A DNA stretch of 56,432 nt from Priapulus caudatus (Eukaryota > Priapulida > Priapulimorpha > Priapulimorphida > Priapulidae), in the NCBI RefSeq assembly GCF_000485595.1, contig NW_014577066.1, positions 687,852 to 744,283 on the forward strand, written 5' to 3'. A program made the position numbers and the translations under genes. Under the pieces are notes generated by a model, which did not search any database, was not told the DNA's origin, and saw only the letters and a program-made list of their open reading frames with translations. Of the stretch, positions 1 through 13,875 are shown piece after piece; the first letter of the stretch is position 1, and every line of letters begins with the position of its first letter.

Positions 1-724
1 AGAGGAACTCCTATAGAAACTCGACTCGACTTTATACCATTTTTGCTTCGTTAACTTGGTTTATTCGTGGTTGCATGCCAGAAGGAGCATGTCGGCTGCA
101 TATGTGACAAGAGAACATTGTTTATTGTCCCGTTGTCGCACCCTCGTCGGTGCCTCACCTAACATTGCCAGTATGCTACAGACTTGTTTCATGAACCCTG
201 CAGGGGTGGTATGCCGTGTTAATACTGTACAGATTGCAAGCAGATCAGGAATTAATGTGCCCTGTCAACTCGGATGACAGTTTACCATCTCATACTCATC
301 CTATACAAACGCGGCGAACATAAGAACGACTAGAGCAAACATGCGCGTCATACAAGCTGACATGGAATGCGAGCTATCCAGTTTCAAGATGAATATATAT
401 AGAGAGAATATATGTGTTTATATATATATACATAACAGCATAGATATAGCGACACAAGTATAAACAGCGTCTTAATTAATATAATATTCAATTATTAACC
501 TTATCATCCATGTATATGCGCGTAGGCGTGTGCGTGCGTGCGTACGTGCGTGCGTGCATGTTTGCGTGCGTGGACGTGTGCCTGCGGGACTGCGTCGAGA
601 GAAAGAGAGCGAGGCAGACGGACGGACGGACGGACGGACAGACAAAGAGGAAGACGGATAGATTGACGGACGCACGGAGAGACACACGCACGCACGCACA
701 CATATACACGCACGTACGCACGCA

Positions 725-782
<58 letters not shown>

Positions 783-3124
783 CATAGCAAGTTGCTATAT
801 GTCAACTATACCTGTGTCAAATTATACAAATATTTTCACGCTCTATAGCAAAGTGCTCGGTAGTTGGATCAGATGGAATAATGGCGAGGTAGGATATATA
901 GAATGAAAGCAAGATCTACAGCAGTAATTCTTGGAGCGATTATGGTTACATAAGAATAAAAACATTGCGCAGGGTCTCTAGATTAAAACTAGAATTTCTC
1001 CTTTGTTCGCGTAAAACTGGCAACTTTTTGTTAACTCTAAAGCAAGTTTTTTGCACCGTGCACGATCCGTGTAAAACGACAATAGACTTCGATGATACGA
1101 TGGTGCGCGTACCCTTCCACGCTCGATCACGCATGCGCACAAATACCTGCCAGCGCATTCCGATGTAATTATGTGAATACAAAATGTTGGATGATATTCA
1201 AAAGCATAATGGAAAGTGATTGAATTACATGCCATGCAAGCGCGCCGCTACGCAAGACTCAAGCAATGCGAACAAAATTTAAAATAGCACAATACGTGCA
1301 CCTTGAATGCTGCCAGTTATTCAAAAAGTCTGCGCATACGCACGTGCACACGTACGCAGACACACACACGCGCGCGCGCGCACACACACACAGGAAGACA
1401 TGTACGTGAGCAAGGCACGTATTTCATTAGCCTGCTATACGGCCGTGTTCGCCGCTATATCTGCGTGTTTCATCTGTATTCATCCTCCTATTCGCGGCGG
1501 GTAACGCACAGAATACCTGTGCCGACCTGGTCCGGTAGGTACGTGCGCCAGCGAATCAAAGAGGCGAGGCATGGCGAACTGTGGCTACAAGTTATCGCTA
1601 CACATGAGATTCACCTCGAGATAGGAAAGGACGCGCGCGCGTGCGTGCGTGTGTGCGCGTGCGTGCGTGGGTTCATGCTTGCGTGCGTTCGTGCATGCGT
1701 GTGTGTGCGCGTGCATGGGTTCATGCTTGCGTGCGTTCGTGCATGCGTGTGTGTGCGCGTGCGTGGGTTCATGCTTGCGTGCGTTCGTGCGTGCGTGTTC
1801 GTGTATGAGTAACGCAGAAACATGCGCGATACCGTGACAATTATTTGAAAAGAAGGGCATTGAAGCGGCAGAGCAAGGGAAAGTTCCATGTAATGTCTGT
1901 TTTCATTATTCAACAAAGACCCGCTTTGTTGTTCACTATTCACCCATATTTTCCCAAGCCATGTATATCGGGGTCATAATGGACTGCTTGTTTTCTTATT
2001 GTTCGAGTATATGTATAGATGTTTCAGTGTCGCTGCACACGTTCCAGCCCAATGAACGAGAAATCACGACAACCGATATAACAAATGTTAACTAAATCAG
2101 CTACAATCGTAAAATAAATCTACCACAAGTGTTCAATAAATCGACCGAAAGTGTTCAGTAAATCAACCACAAATGTTCAATAAATTAACCACGCCGTGTA
2201 GAATTGGTCACCGCGCTTCTGTCAACTAGTGGCTCTGGTTGCTTGCTCAGTGTCACGTGCGGACTTATTGATTGTCTTTCTTATTATTGATCTTATTGAT
2301 GATTGACATGCTCGTTATTTGACGTAATATAGTATGCACTAGATTGGCAACGCAACTGCGCCGATTCACGACCAATCAGAAGCGTATACGTGAATCGGAA
2401 ACTCCCCTTATTGAATCGAATCTCTCGGAAACTTCGTCGACATGAACCCCCCACCCCAACACCGATCGTTGTCCGATATGTGCGACACGTCGGATACGTG
2501 TCACGTGCACGTACGACGTCGCCGCCGCCAAGGTGGTCTGCAATCTACGAATAATACTCGGTGGGTGTAACGTGGTATACACCCCCCGATAAACTTCCCC
2601 CTCTACATTGCGCATGGGCGATAAAGGTCAAATCCGCATGTATAAGCGCAATGCACCATGCTCCCTGCTAGATCATGTGAATGTACCTGGTAGAGGAGGG
2701 CGCTTGCCATAGGGGAGGTGCATCATGTATATACCTTGCTACATGGGAAGCAAACGTGTTCGCATGCGAGGTTCGCAGGCGTTCCTGTACGCGCGCATTC
2801 CATCCACTCCGCCGCTCCGCACCTAAACCTCCTCGCGACTGGGACAATTAAAATAAAATCTACACTAGCGAGTGAGCGAAGAGCATTCCTGCGAATCGTT
2901 AGCAAACTTGGCGTGATGAAGGATCGCACGTCTGCCGGCTGTAGGTCTTTGTACGCCGCACGCTAATCGATGGCCGACTGTCATGCATGCGGCAGAGTCG
3001 TGGGTTCTTCCACCCCGTCCACCTCTAGGCATGTCTGTGTATATAGATGGTGCTGGAGGTGTCCGGCGAGTGTGTGACTGCGTGTGTAACGCGGCGATGA
3101 CCTGTGGCTGCTTGCGATATGTCC

Positions 3125-3198
<74 letters not shown>

Positions 3199-3540
3199 GC
3201 GGCTGGGTTCAGTGACAGCGTCCGATGCTCGCCCATGTAAATGAGAAACTTGCGCGCCCGCGTGTCTCCCCATACTTGACTTGACTTACTGTACTCATTG
3301 CAGAATTAAATCGGAATCGTAGGTAACACAGGGAAGGGTTCGGATACGGCATACTAACATTAAGCGCGTGTAGTTTCCAATACACCTTATCATTCTAACT
3401 CTCTGCGGCGGTCCCAATTCTCATTGAGGACGGGCAGCGAAACTTGGATCACAATTCGTAGTCGTATTTCGTTAGTAGTCCGTATCACCTATCAGGATTT
3501 TAGAATTTTTTGTGTCGCTATCGCCTGGTTGGTGGCCCGC
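1..3540. other. Intergenic region with microsatellites and minisatellites
   Basis: No gene supported. It holds a TGCG/ACGC-rich block ending in (AC)n (about 517-780), alternating CA/CG at about 1358-1392, a 48-bp minisatellite (about 1640-1805, three copies around GGTTCATGCTTGCGTGCG), a 22-bp repeat (about 2094-2195, AAATC.ACCACAAGTGTTCA type) and a hexanucleotide (ATCGTC)n at about 3126-3200. ORFs here are microsatellite translations. Confidence 0.7.
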
Positions 3541-3556
3541 GTGGACAGAATTGCAT

Positions 3557-3642
3557 ATATATATATATATATATATATCAAGAGCTAATAATACCTCTTA
3601 TTAGCTCTTATTATTAGCTCTTGATATATATATATATATATT
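3557..3642. repeat. Hairpin with AT-repeat arms
   Basis: An (AT)n run followed by ATCAAGAGCTAATAAT (to 3592) is repeated as its complement from 3610, ending in another (AT)n run. The loop is about 17 bp and carries a partial third copy of the stem sequence. Confidence 0.9.
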
Positions 3643-4626
3643 CGTGTTACCTTATTAAATGTTATCACGTAAGATGATTTCATAAGGCCATTAATTATTA
3701 AACATAAAGTGGTGATTTGCGTCTGCGCCTGTTTGATAACACTTGCACGTGCGCCATGTCGTGATGTGGAACAATGTTCTCACGTTAAAATCAATTTCGC
3801 TCTTAGAATTTATATACGGCAATATAAACGCCAGCGCATTCGTACGGAAGTGTGAGAGGAGCGCGAGAGGGCGGTTATATGTCCGCGTACATCAGATTAT
3901 ATATGTGCAAATGCCGCTCGCAAATTGAATCACCGAATATTTTATGTGGTCACGACCAAGGGTCACGACTAGTCACGACCTAATCTCGCAGCAAGTGCGT
4001 GTTGAGGTTCGGACGTGGCGCCATCTGTGTTGATTCTGGTAACTAATTCTCGCCGCAATGCTTATGTATAATAGTGCTTATATTGTTATCCTTGCTGTGT
4101 GAGTCGTTCTGCTGTATGACTGTCTGACAGCTGCTCAGAGATCTAGGCTGTGATGTTAGTTAATTTCGTCTCGATGATGTACAGCGAAACATACACAAGG
4201 GGATCGAATGTCAAACCTCATAGTTGTCAAAGTTGCCAACAGCCTCCGAACAAAACCAAAATTTCGAACGCGCCTATGCTTCTGTGCTTTGTGTATTCGC
4301 CTCGGTATTGTATGAAGTGTATCGTTACAGGTCGCTGCCTTTTTACCGGTGCTCGCCGCCTTTTGGGAAATTAGAAATACACATGCGATCTTCTGCTGTC
4401 TCGATGGGTATTAGCTATATAACTAGTTCCGCAACGTAACAAACGGTCAAACCATTCTAATGCGATTCACACGACAGCGTTTCAATGATCTCAATAGTTA
4501 CCCTAGCCAATTAGAATGAGGGGGCAAAGGTATCGTGCTCGCTAATAATTTGATGATTTCGTCTTCATTTGGTTGAAATTGGTTTGATCAGACGCAGGCA
4601 ATAACACAATTGTTAATCGCGTTCTT

Positions 4627-4850
4627 ACCCTTTGAGGTAGAGCTACCCTTTGAGGTAGAGCTACCCTTTGACGTAGAGCTACCCTTTGACGTAGAGCTAC
4701 CCTTTGACGTAGAGCTACCCTTTGACGTAGAGCTACCCTTTGACGTAGAGCTACCCTTTGACGTAGAGCTACCCTTTGACGTAGAGCTATCTTTTGACGT
4801 AGAGCTATCTTTTGATGTAGAGCTACCCTTAGATATAGTGCCACCCACAG
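4627..4850. repeat. 18-bp minisatellite, about 12 copies
   Basis: Unit GAGCTACCCTTTGACGTA with variation at a few positions. Because the period is a multiple of three, frames stay open on both strands (VELPFD repeats on plus, SKGSST on minus). No start context, splice signal or family match supports coding. Confidence 0.93.
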
Positions 4851-6865
4851 ACGTAGTGTAGCTCCGTTTGGCGGTAAAGGGTTACGGGTGTTGTTGAGTG
4901 CCCGTAAATGTAAGTAACATGTTTTACGGCTATTAACTCCAGACAGACAACTAGTTTTGCTTGCTCACCCTAGCTCGCCTCAATGTGCATGTCATCGTCG
5001 CTAACGCCCCGAGTGAATTATGAGTGAAAAAAACGCCAGAGTGAAAAGGTATGAGCGCGCCATCAATATAACATTACTTGTAGTTATGGAGAATGTTGTA
5101 AACATCTTCATTACCTCTTACTAGTTTCGCTGTACTTGTTAGTTCTCGAAGAGAAACTTGTTGAAGAACTTGATTGACTGCTATCTCTGTCAAAATCCCC
5201 CTGTTTCTCGTCACGCGAAACGTGTTACTTGTCTCGCTCGGTGGTGAAGGCGAAATCGTAATAGTATATGCTACCGACAGACGGCCCATTGATATCTGCA
5301 GCAATGGCGTTAGCCTCGCGTTTTCCGCCTGCCATATCTCACACCGCTATCTCCTCTCCTACGTAAATCCTTATAATTTCGGCAAAAACAATGAGATCTC
5401 GTGAGTTCCGCTTGCTATGGAAGGACGCTGCTCCCCCTCCCTCACCTGGGTAGACCTGTGAAGGTAACGCAGTGCTGCCTCACACACACCTGGCAGGTGG
5501 TAATCGTCGGCATTGCATATCGCCGCAGATAATATGCTATTGTCGGCTGCTGTCCGACCATCGTCTCAACCCGGCAATCAAGCCCGCGACGTGTAGTAAT
5601 TAGGTGTCATCGAGAGGAGGCGAGCGTGAGTCACTTTTACTGTGATTGCTGGCTATGAGTTTTTTCGGTGGGAAATCTAGGACCGTCATTTGGGGGTTCA
5701 CACACGACCCATCGCTGAAATACAGTGTTATTCACCGTCCTTCTCTACGATTTCCCTGCTGCCCCCTTCCTGTCCTCTCATCCTGCGTATGTACTAACAG
5801 TCTTACCTCACTGCTGATCTATATTCTTGCTCCGTTTCTCATTGGTTTTGCATTTTTTTATACCCGTTTCGCTCTGTTTTCTGGATTTTATTGGGTCTGC
5901 ATTTAGGAAGAAGCAGATGTTATATGTGAAGCATATCCAATGGGTTCGTAGTCACAAAATAGGCCACCCTCAGATGACTTATTGCTAGAAGCCAGCAGAG
6001 CGGGCAGCATTTCTTTTATTGCTCAATTACCTGCACATCACTGCACTACACCAGTTGTGTATAATAACAGATTTTCAGACTAATGATACTGAATGCGCAA
6101 CAAATAAAATAATATTTTTTGGTTGGTCCATCCACCAGCTCACTCGTTAATAGATGGGTCGTGTTATTTCAGGGCAAAAATCAGATAATCATCTCAGTTT
6201 ATATTGAATAAATGCACTACGTCATAATAATGGGCAATATATGTAATAATGCTATATATATATATATATATATATAATGGCGTGGGCATCGGCTTTATTA
6301 TTCTGAATTATATAACCCCAATATTTTCTTGATCTAGTTTAAGAACAATCCAGCACTCAATTCTATCTAACCCAGAATAAAATAACGTACAGTATAAACG
6401 TGTATCACTCGCACCCCAGTAGACATTAAGTTATACTGTGCTTGTTTCACTGACACAGCGGTATTCTTCCTAATACCTCTATGGTGTTCTATTGCAGCCA
6501 CTAGTCTAACCCTGTGCTGGTTTTGCATGGCTTACACTAATTCCATCTAATGATGCAGGAGTAGGGGAGGCTAAATTCGCAGTGTATCAATACACTATAA
6601 AGCTATTATTATACGCTGCCACTTGCCTGTTAACCGCTTCAGACACACTTAGCCGAACATCCTGTTTGTTTGCAGGAGATGAGCCTACAACGCTGAATAC
6701 TGTGTCTGTAATTTATGCGTCAGGCTACACTTATATTTCTACCTATCCTTTGCCAAAATCGTCTCAATTTTATATCTGATAATTTTATTAGTCAGAGAGA
6801 GAGAGTAGCCAGTAGAACTTCCTCTCAGAATCCAGATTATTAAGCGGAAAAGTTGGCGCTGTAAG

Positions 6866-6902
<37 letters not shown>

Positions 6903-7335
6903 TAATAATAGTAGTAGTAGTACCCATGCTAACGCGCTAATTATCACATTCGTTGTTTCTATCACCGCTAGTCGTTTTCCTTCATATTCCCATCGCAGGC
7001 CGTCGCTATATGTGCGATAATGAAAAAACTTCCCAGCACCGGCCATGTATTTATTCGTCATTCATCCATGAATATTCGTACATGTTTTTACATGGTCGAG
7101 AACCTAGTAATACGCCGATAGTTAAAGCGCGAAGCATCGAGCAACACCGAGTTTGAAACAAGCGCCTATATTATCGAAATGACTCGCTTTTATTTTCACG
7201 CCTAGCGTGTAATAACATCGAACGTTTCACTGCTTCTAGGTTTCGCGCTATCTATACACACATAGTTCCCGCTCTGTTAGTCACCGCTTCGTGATTACAA
7301 TGTCTCTCACTCGCGGTAAACAACGCGCGTCTCTC

Positions 7336-7373
<38 letters not shown>

Positions 7374-7813
7374 TGTGCGTGTGCGAGTGTGTGTGCGTGT
7401 GCGTGTGCGTGCGCGTGCGCGTGTGCGTGCGCCTGTGCGTGCGCGTGTGCGTGTGCGTGTGCGTGTGGTAATAATCGTGCCTATAGTCAAACGTTTAGCG
7501 TCGTTTTGCGCGGTCTGTGGGATTTAAATTGGTGACCTTTGCTCGACATTGCGCGACTATTTAAAGCGCAAGGGCGTTTGTAGCGTGAATCAACGGCGGT
7601 GGTCGCGCGCACAACCAAGGTCTGCAAACGAAGACAACAGACTTTCCTGGGCGCACCAATCAAAACATTTAGTTTTCGTGTTTCACCCATGGGGCGTGGT
7701 AGCATGTCATTGAGATTGCGACGTTTTGGGCGCTGATCCCGTGCTCGGGTAGTTATCAGTTATTGTGTAATAATATTTATATTAATATTCTATATTATTC
7801 TATTTTATAATAA

Positions 7814-8104
7814 TATAACGTTGTTATTACTATAATGCCGCCGAAACACTCGTCATTACCAACAAGTTGCTAAATGTGCGTAGTGGGTCATCACATATTA
7901 TATCATCATCATCATCATCATCATCATCATATATTTATATATATATATTATATCATATTATAACGTTGTTATTACTATAATGCCGCCGAAACACTCGTCA
8001 TTACCAACAAGTTGCTAAATGTGCGTAGTGGGTCATCACATATTATATCATCATCATCATCATCATCATCATCATATATTTATATATATATTATATCATA
8101 TTAT
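7814..8104. repeat. Tandem duplication of about 146 bp
   Basis: Two nearly identical copies (7814-7959, 7960-8104), each containing TATAACGTTGTTATTACTAT, a unique middle, an (ATC)n run and an (AT)n tail. Confidence 0.9.
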
Positions 8105-8686
8105 ATTATCATCACACTCTATGCATATATTGTTTATTGCGCATTCTACTAATCGTATATCACATCGTGATTGTATATCCTTAATTGTACATCACTAACA
8201 TGATGTGATCACATATTATTCATCATATTTCACGGTCGTGATTACGAGTATCTGATGACAATTCACTGATGAAGTACTGATTCAAAGATATCTGAACACA
8301 ATTTTTTATCACATTTACGTTGTTCCTAACATTTCAATCGCATGTTTCAGGATATCGTGTTGTTCGCTATGCGGGGCACATCGCAATGTGTGTACGTGAC
8401 TATTGTTTGTGTTCCCGTTTATCTTTCATGGTCAAATTCTTGTATCTCGCTTCTAGTTCTATCGGTCCCTTTCAGACACTTCGACACGCACGGCGCGTAT
8501 ATATCCGCTGTTATTTGTTCGAAGAAATTTGAACTGGTTAATGAAATTTTTAATCGGATAAGAGAAAAGAAATTAATTATTCTGTGTGAAGCATATCTAC
8601 TTGCGTTTTATGGCAACAAATACTCACATCAAAATGGTTAGATTTATAATCCTTAGATGTTATGTGGCCCAAAAACCTATATAAAA

Positions 8687-8757
<71 letters not shown>

Positions 8758-9136
8758 CGTGTCTGTGTACACGCGGGCGGGTGTGCATGTGCGTGTACGC
8801 CATATGCATATATATATATATATATATATAATTATTAATTTATTAATTTATCTATCTATAAATGAACTCGCCGATGGTCAGGGCGTCGAGCAAATGTGCG
8901 TGACAGGCCGTGTTATACTAACATCACCAAGTGTGCACGTATAAATTCTAAATGTGGGTAGAAGTTTATCTCTAATTTCTATCTCTTTGTAATAATTAAT
9001 CAGTTATTGCTCCAGTTTCCGGTCATAAGTATCTCGTTTAACACCAGAGGGCGTTACTTACTGTAACACCGATTGCAGTCAGTCGCAACGGTAATTACTA
9101 CTGCTCCTCATTGCGATAAAATACGTTTTAGTTAGT

Positions 9137-9188
9137 CGCGTACGTACGAGCGTGCGTGCGTACGAGCGTGCGTGCGTACGAGCGAACG

Positions 9189-9224
<36 letters not shown>

Positions 9225-9325
9225 AGCGAGCGTACGAGCGTGCGTGCGTACGAGCGAGCGTGCGTGCGTACGAGCGTGCGTGCATACGAGAGCGTTCGTG
9301 CGTACATACGAGCGTACGTGCGTTT
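9137..9325. repeat. CGTG/CGTACGAG microsatellite
   Basis: Imperfect tetra/octanucleotide tract of CGTG, CGTA and CGAG steps, very CpG-rich. Several overlapping Arg/Ala/Cys ORFs here are artefacts. Confidence 0.9.
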
Positions 9326-11051
9326 TGTGGGTTTGCGAGAACCACCTGAACCTCTGTTGACGTTTTGCGTCATGGCTAATGTGACTTTAACACTTCCTCG
9401 TGGTGGCGCCCCCGCGTGCCTATCTCCAACATGTATCCCTCTGAGCGCAGCAGGGTGTGTACCTGCATGAAGCCTCGGGCTTAGCTTACCTATATACTTT
9501 GCACTTTAAAAATGACTTTTCTATTTATTGAGGAAGTGACTTATACACTTGTTCTGTTGTGTGTCGAATCAGACGTGGGTGGTTCTCTGTGGGCGTAAAA
9601 AAGTGTTGTGTAGGTGCAGGGCAAAAGTAAATAACATTATCTGTTACATTGTACCGCTAAACTGTACATGTATAGTATAGCCAAGAAAAGCAAATATTAC
9701 CTTCTTAGAACTACACGCACGCACTGAGATATTTTCTAAGCGCTGATGTTTTTGGGTCAGAGTTTAGGTTGTTCATGCACTGTATAAATTATACAAAATT
9801 TTTTTTCACCAACTTACTATCGATGCAAAACAACCAAGGGCTACTAGTGATTTTCCATGTTATGGCATTGTTTATTAACACCACAGTAACAATTTTATTC
9901 GTAAAACTAATCGGGAAAACTGAAATGATACAATACCTTATTAAATTAATGCTCATGTTCTACAAGAACTACAAGAACATGTAAAATGCGAAGCGGGAGA
10001 AGCAGCATAAGCAAATACAGCGCGCACTTAAACCACCAAACGATCAATGACCATCGACCCAACGATAAGTTTCGAAAATATAGCTCTTTATATATAATTT
10101 CAAAAGAGATATTTATTTGTTGTTTATTATACTGAAAATGATACTAATGCGGTAGTGCGCTCATATAAAATCATCCGCTGGTGGAATTATTTGTAAACAG
10201 TGTCTCCGAGCGTGTGCGATTGTATGTGCATGGGGGTCTGTCTATACACGTTATGTGCGTGATAGCATGCTTGGGTACGTGTGTGTGTGCGCGCGTGCGT
10301 GCGTGCGTGTGTGCGTGCATGCGTGTGTGCGTGCGTGCGTGCGTACGTGCGTGCTTGCATGTGTATGCGCCTATGTGCGTGTGCGTGCTGTTGTGGTTGT
10401 TTAGATGACCCACTGCCCTTACAAACAGTGCTGTCTTTGTACGTAAGGACCACAGTAGTCGCCTGCGTGTGTATGTGTGTGTATGTGTGTGACTAAATCT
10501 TCTGTCTGTAATCATTCTTCCGATCATCGTTCAAGCAAGGCGTTTTTTCGCATCTCGTTGGTGGCTGAAGCGCGCAAGTGTCCAACTTTCTGTGACAGTC
10601 GACCCAGTGCCCTTCATTAAAGCTGATTCGCAACAAAGCTGTATATTAATCTGTAGAACTATTGTCTATTTAATGCCGCAAAAAGTCGTTACTTGACAGT
10701 GAATGAAAACGAGTGGAATAATGGGCGTACGTAATTGGCTGTTAGTTTTAACAAAAACAAAAACAAATAAAAGATGTAACAAAAACATTCTGACAAGCGC
10801 TTTGCATGTCAGTTTATCACCGTATTATGTTACTCGGCGTTGCCAGCCAATTGTTCACTACCGATACAATTATAGAATATGTTACTCAAACTTTGTTGTT
10901 AATTAATTTGTCGTAACTTAAGTGAACATTAATTTTAATATAGTCGTATTTTAAGACTGGCAGACAATGACAAATAGTCGTTTAAAAAGCAAAACAGAGG
11001 CAGAGGCAGAGGCAGAAAGACAGAGGCAGAAAAAGCGAAGAATGAGAGACG

Positions 11052-11097
<46 letters not shown>

Positions 11098-11129
11098 ATA
11101 TATATAATATATAGAATCGTCTCTCATTC

Positions 11130-11175
<46 letters not shown>

Positions 11176-12780
11176 AGATAGAGAAAGTGAGGAAAACATA
11201 TGAGGAGGGTGTAGACAGTGAGAAAGTAAAAAGAACGGAAGAGCGGATAAAGAAGAGGAAGAACTCGAGAAAGACATTGCTACATCATATCATGACATTG
11301 AAATCAATTTCCACTACACGTGGAACTAAACCCGCCTCTTTATGTGTACGTTGAATTGCGTTCCATCTCGTTATGAACGCCAATAATAAATTCCTCTTGT
11401 ACACCTCGTAAAACCTCTGGTCGACTATCCATTCGGCTGAGATATATGTTTTATATGGCTGATGCGTAGCTATCGCGCCTGTGGCTATGTTCTGGATCGT
11501 GGTGGAAAGTGGAAAATAATAATATATTAGTGACGGTAGCAATTATTATACCACAGAGTGAGATGAAGGAGAACTGTTGGTTATTGAAGAAGAGTGGGAA
11601 AGTTGAGCTGTTGTGAGGAAGAGAACGGGAGTGTCGCAGTGCCTTCTGTGATTCTATTACGTATTTAGTTAGTTGCTTGTCAGCATAGATGGCGCGAGAC
11701 GGTATAGGGTCGCTGCCACGCTACAACGCAGCGAGTCTTGCTGCTAAACAAGTTTTCTCATAAATCGCTCTTCGGGGGGGTTTGTTTCGTGTGACGCACA
11801 CGTGATCATTAGTAAGATGATCGCAATAACTATACGAGTTGATTTACAACCCGTTGCGCGCGCGTGTGTTTGTGGATAGATGTGTGCGTGTAGGTGTTTG
11901 CGCGTGTAAGTATGTGCGCGCGTTTGAGTATTTAAGGGGAGCCTGCGCGTATATGCGTGATCAGAAGCAAGCAGCCTAGCACATCCAGAAAATTAGTTTT
12001 AACGGGAAGCAGCCTTTTTTTCAAAATTCTTCCAAGATTGCTATCGGGGAAAGATACCCTCTAACTTAGGCTTACACATCACCGTGATTCAACCTCCCGC
12101 ATGCATCTCAGCTAGCATACAACTCGCCGTCTCTGATTTGGCAAGCATGTACCCGTCCTTTTGTTGGGTGACAAGCACGTACCGGTCCTTTCCTTGCTTC
12201 CTGAATCTCCCCTTCTTCATATTCTAGCTGTTTGGCCAATGACCTCTGAAGTGTTAAGGAGAACCCTTTCCTCTCGCGTGTGCCAGCTTCCTCGAGTTGG
12301 TCAGCGTGATGTAATTCTATTAGGGACCTTGGCAGGCAGCTGCAACAACCCGTCGCTCGCCCGTAGCTCTCTCTATTGTTCCGATCGCCACCGCTCATAA
12401 TGTAGGTCTATGAACTCTCTTTCTGTGTGCGTGGTGCTAACCCTCCTCTGTCTTATAGTTATTAGCTGCGCTAAGTGTTTAAAACTCGCATGTGTTGAAT
12501 GGAAAGATTTGTGTTGTGTGTACATGCTTGGTCTCGGTAAATGCGTAAAGGGAAGGCGTCGGAAAATTATACCTGGTAGCGTGTAAAGAAGCACCATGTC
12601 GTCCATATCATCTGAAGATGTATAGAATCCTCATTTGCGTTCTTCATCAGTCGCGATATGTCTGGGGTAGGTCATGTCTGTCTGTATGTTCGGATACCTG
12701 TGTATGATAATAACAGGAGTGAATAATAGAGAGAATAGAGAGACTCCTTATAATAATATAATTAGAACGGAAATTTACTT
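9326..12780. other. Intergenic region without recognisable gene
   Basis: Contains a GT/GC-rich microsatellite (about 10275-10390), an AGAGGC repeat (about 10995-11035) and the (AT)-centred hairpin at 11040-11129. A minus-strand ORF at 11285-11542 (85 aa) has ordinary composition but no family resemblance or splice support. Confidence 0.55.
11040..11129. repeat. Hairpin with (AT)n centre
   Basis: GAATGAGAGACGATTCTATA at 11040 and its exact complement ending at 11129 flank a long (AT)n core. A second (AT)n run follows at about 11136-11172. Confidence 0.93.
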
Positions 12781-12784
12781 TTAA

Positions 12785-13822
12785 GATGTGGAACGTTTTT
12801 CTTTCTCTTTCTCTTTCTCTTTCTCTCGCTCTCAATCGTAAGCGCGTGCGCGCGCGTGCGTGCGCGCGCGTGCGTACGTGCGTGTCAGTATCACCCTCTC
12901 CCGTCTCACCCACCCTCCCTCACTATCTTTGTGTCTTCATCGTTAATATTCTCTTTTCCTTTGCGTTTTACAAATATATCTACCCCCGTTCCCTCTTTTC
13001 ATTCTCTTGTCGTCCTAATCTCTTTTACTCTCTTCCTACCTCCGTCCGAACCCCTTCCCTTCCTGTCCCTCTCTCTTCCTCTATATCTCGTCGCTTCATT
13101 TTACCTGATTTCATCCAACAACCCCCGACCCGTTCCCTCTCCTAAACCTAACCAGTCCCCGGGCTCCTACCCCTACACGCTCACTCGCCACGCTGTGTCC
13201 ATGAACTATTCCGTTAAGGAGCCGCTACGCACCACTCTCTCCACTTCTTCCTGTACTCACAGTCGCAGAAAGCTTACGTAACGCAGATTACTGGTAATTA
13301 TTTGCGAGCATTCACAAATTGCTTGCTCGGCCAGCAACGCGCTGTTGTTTCACCTACTGTGTATGTACTTTCGCTGCTGTTAATCAGTGCCTGCTTGCTT
13401 GGCTACTGGCTCTAACCCCATTATGCTCACTCCTTCCTGCTTTCTATTCTCACACCTTCACTGGCGAGTTCTTATTTTAGCTTAAGTTAATCTCTTCTTC
13501 TGAGGATTCCATTGTGTTGAGTGTAGCCCTGTCGGTAATATAGCATGCGAGCACGTTACGATACCGATAAGAGTTATGAGAGAGATAGTGTGTGAGTGGG
13601 AGAGAGAGAGAGAGAGACATTCGTTACGAAAGTGAAATTAATCACCAATCCATTCGACGGGTGTTTATTGTTGTAAATGGTTTTACATTTTACGTGACTG
13701 ACGTTATAGCGGAAGAACGGGTTGAAGACGAAATAGAGAGAGGGGGAGAGTGTGTAAGTGAGTGAGACAGGAAGCGCGCGAGAAAGAGAGCGAGGGAGAA
13801 CGTGTGTGGGTAAGAGAACGAG

Positions 13823-13875
<53 letters not shown>

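Larger units (their letters stand above)
3541..9140. other. Intergenic region, AT-rich, with simple repeats
   Basis: No gene supported. Besides the hairpin near 3600 it has (AT)n runs (about 6252-6276, 8692-8755, 8812-8832), an AAT/AGT microsatellite (about 6866-6921) and a GT-rich block with CG steps (about 7338-7468). The rest shows no recognisable structure. Confidence 0.6.

Noticed and set aside
5074-5304. 76-aa minus ORF
   Set aside because: No motif, no context; length expected by chance.
11285-11542. 85-aa minus ORF with natural-looking composition
   Set aside because: No family recognised, no splice sites tying it to other exons, no repeat copies seen; left as unsupported.
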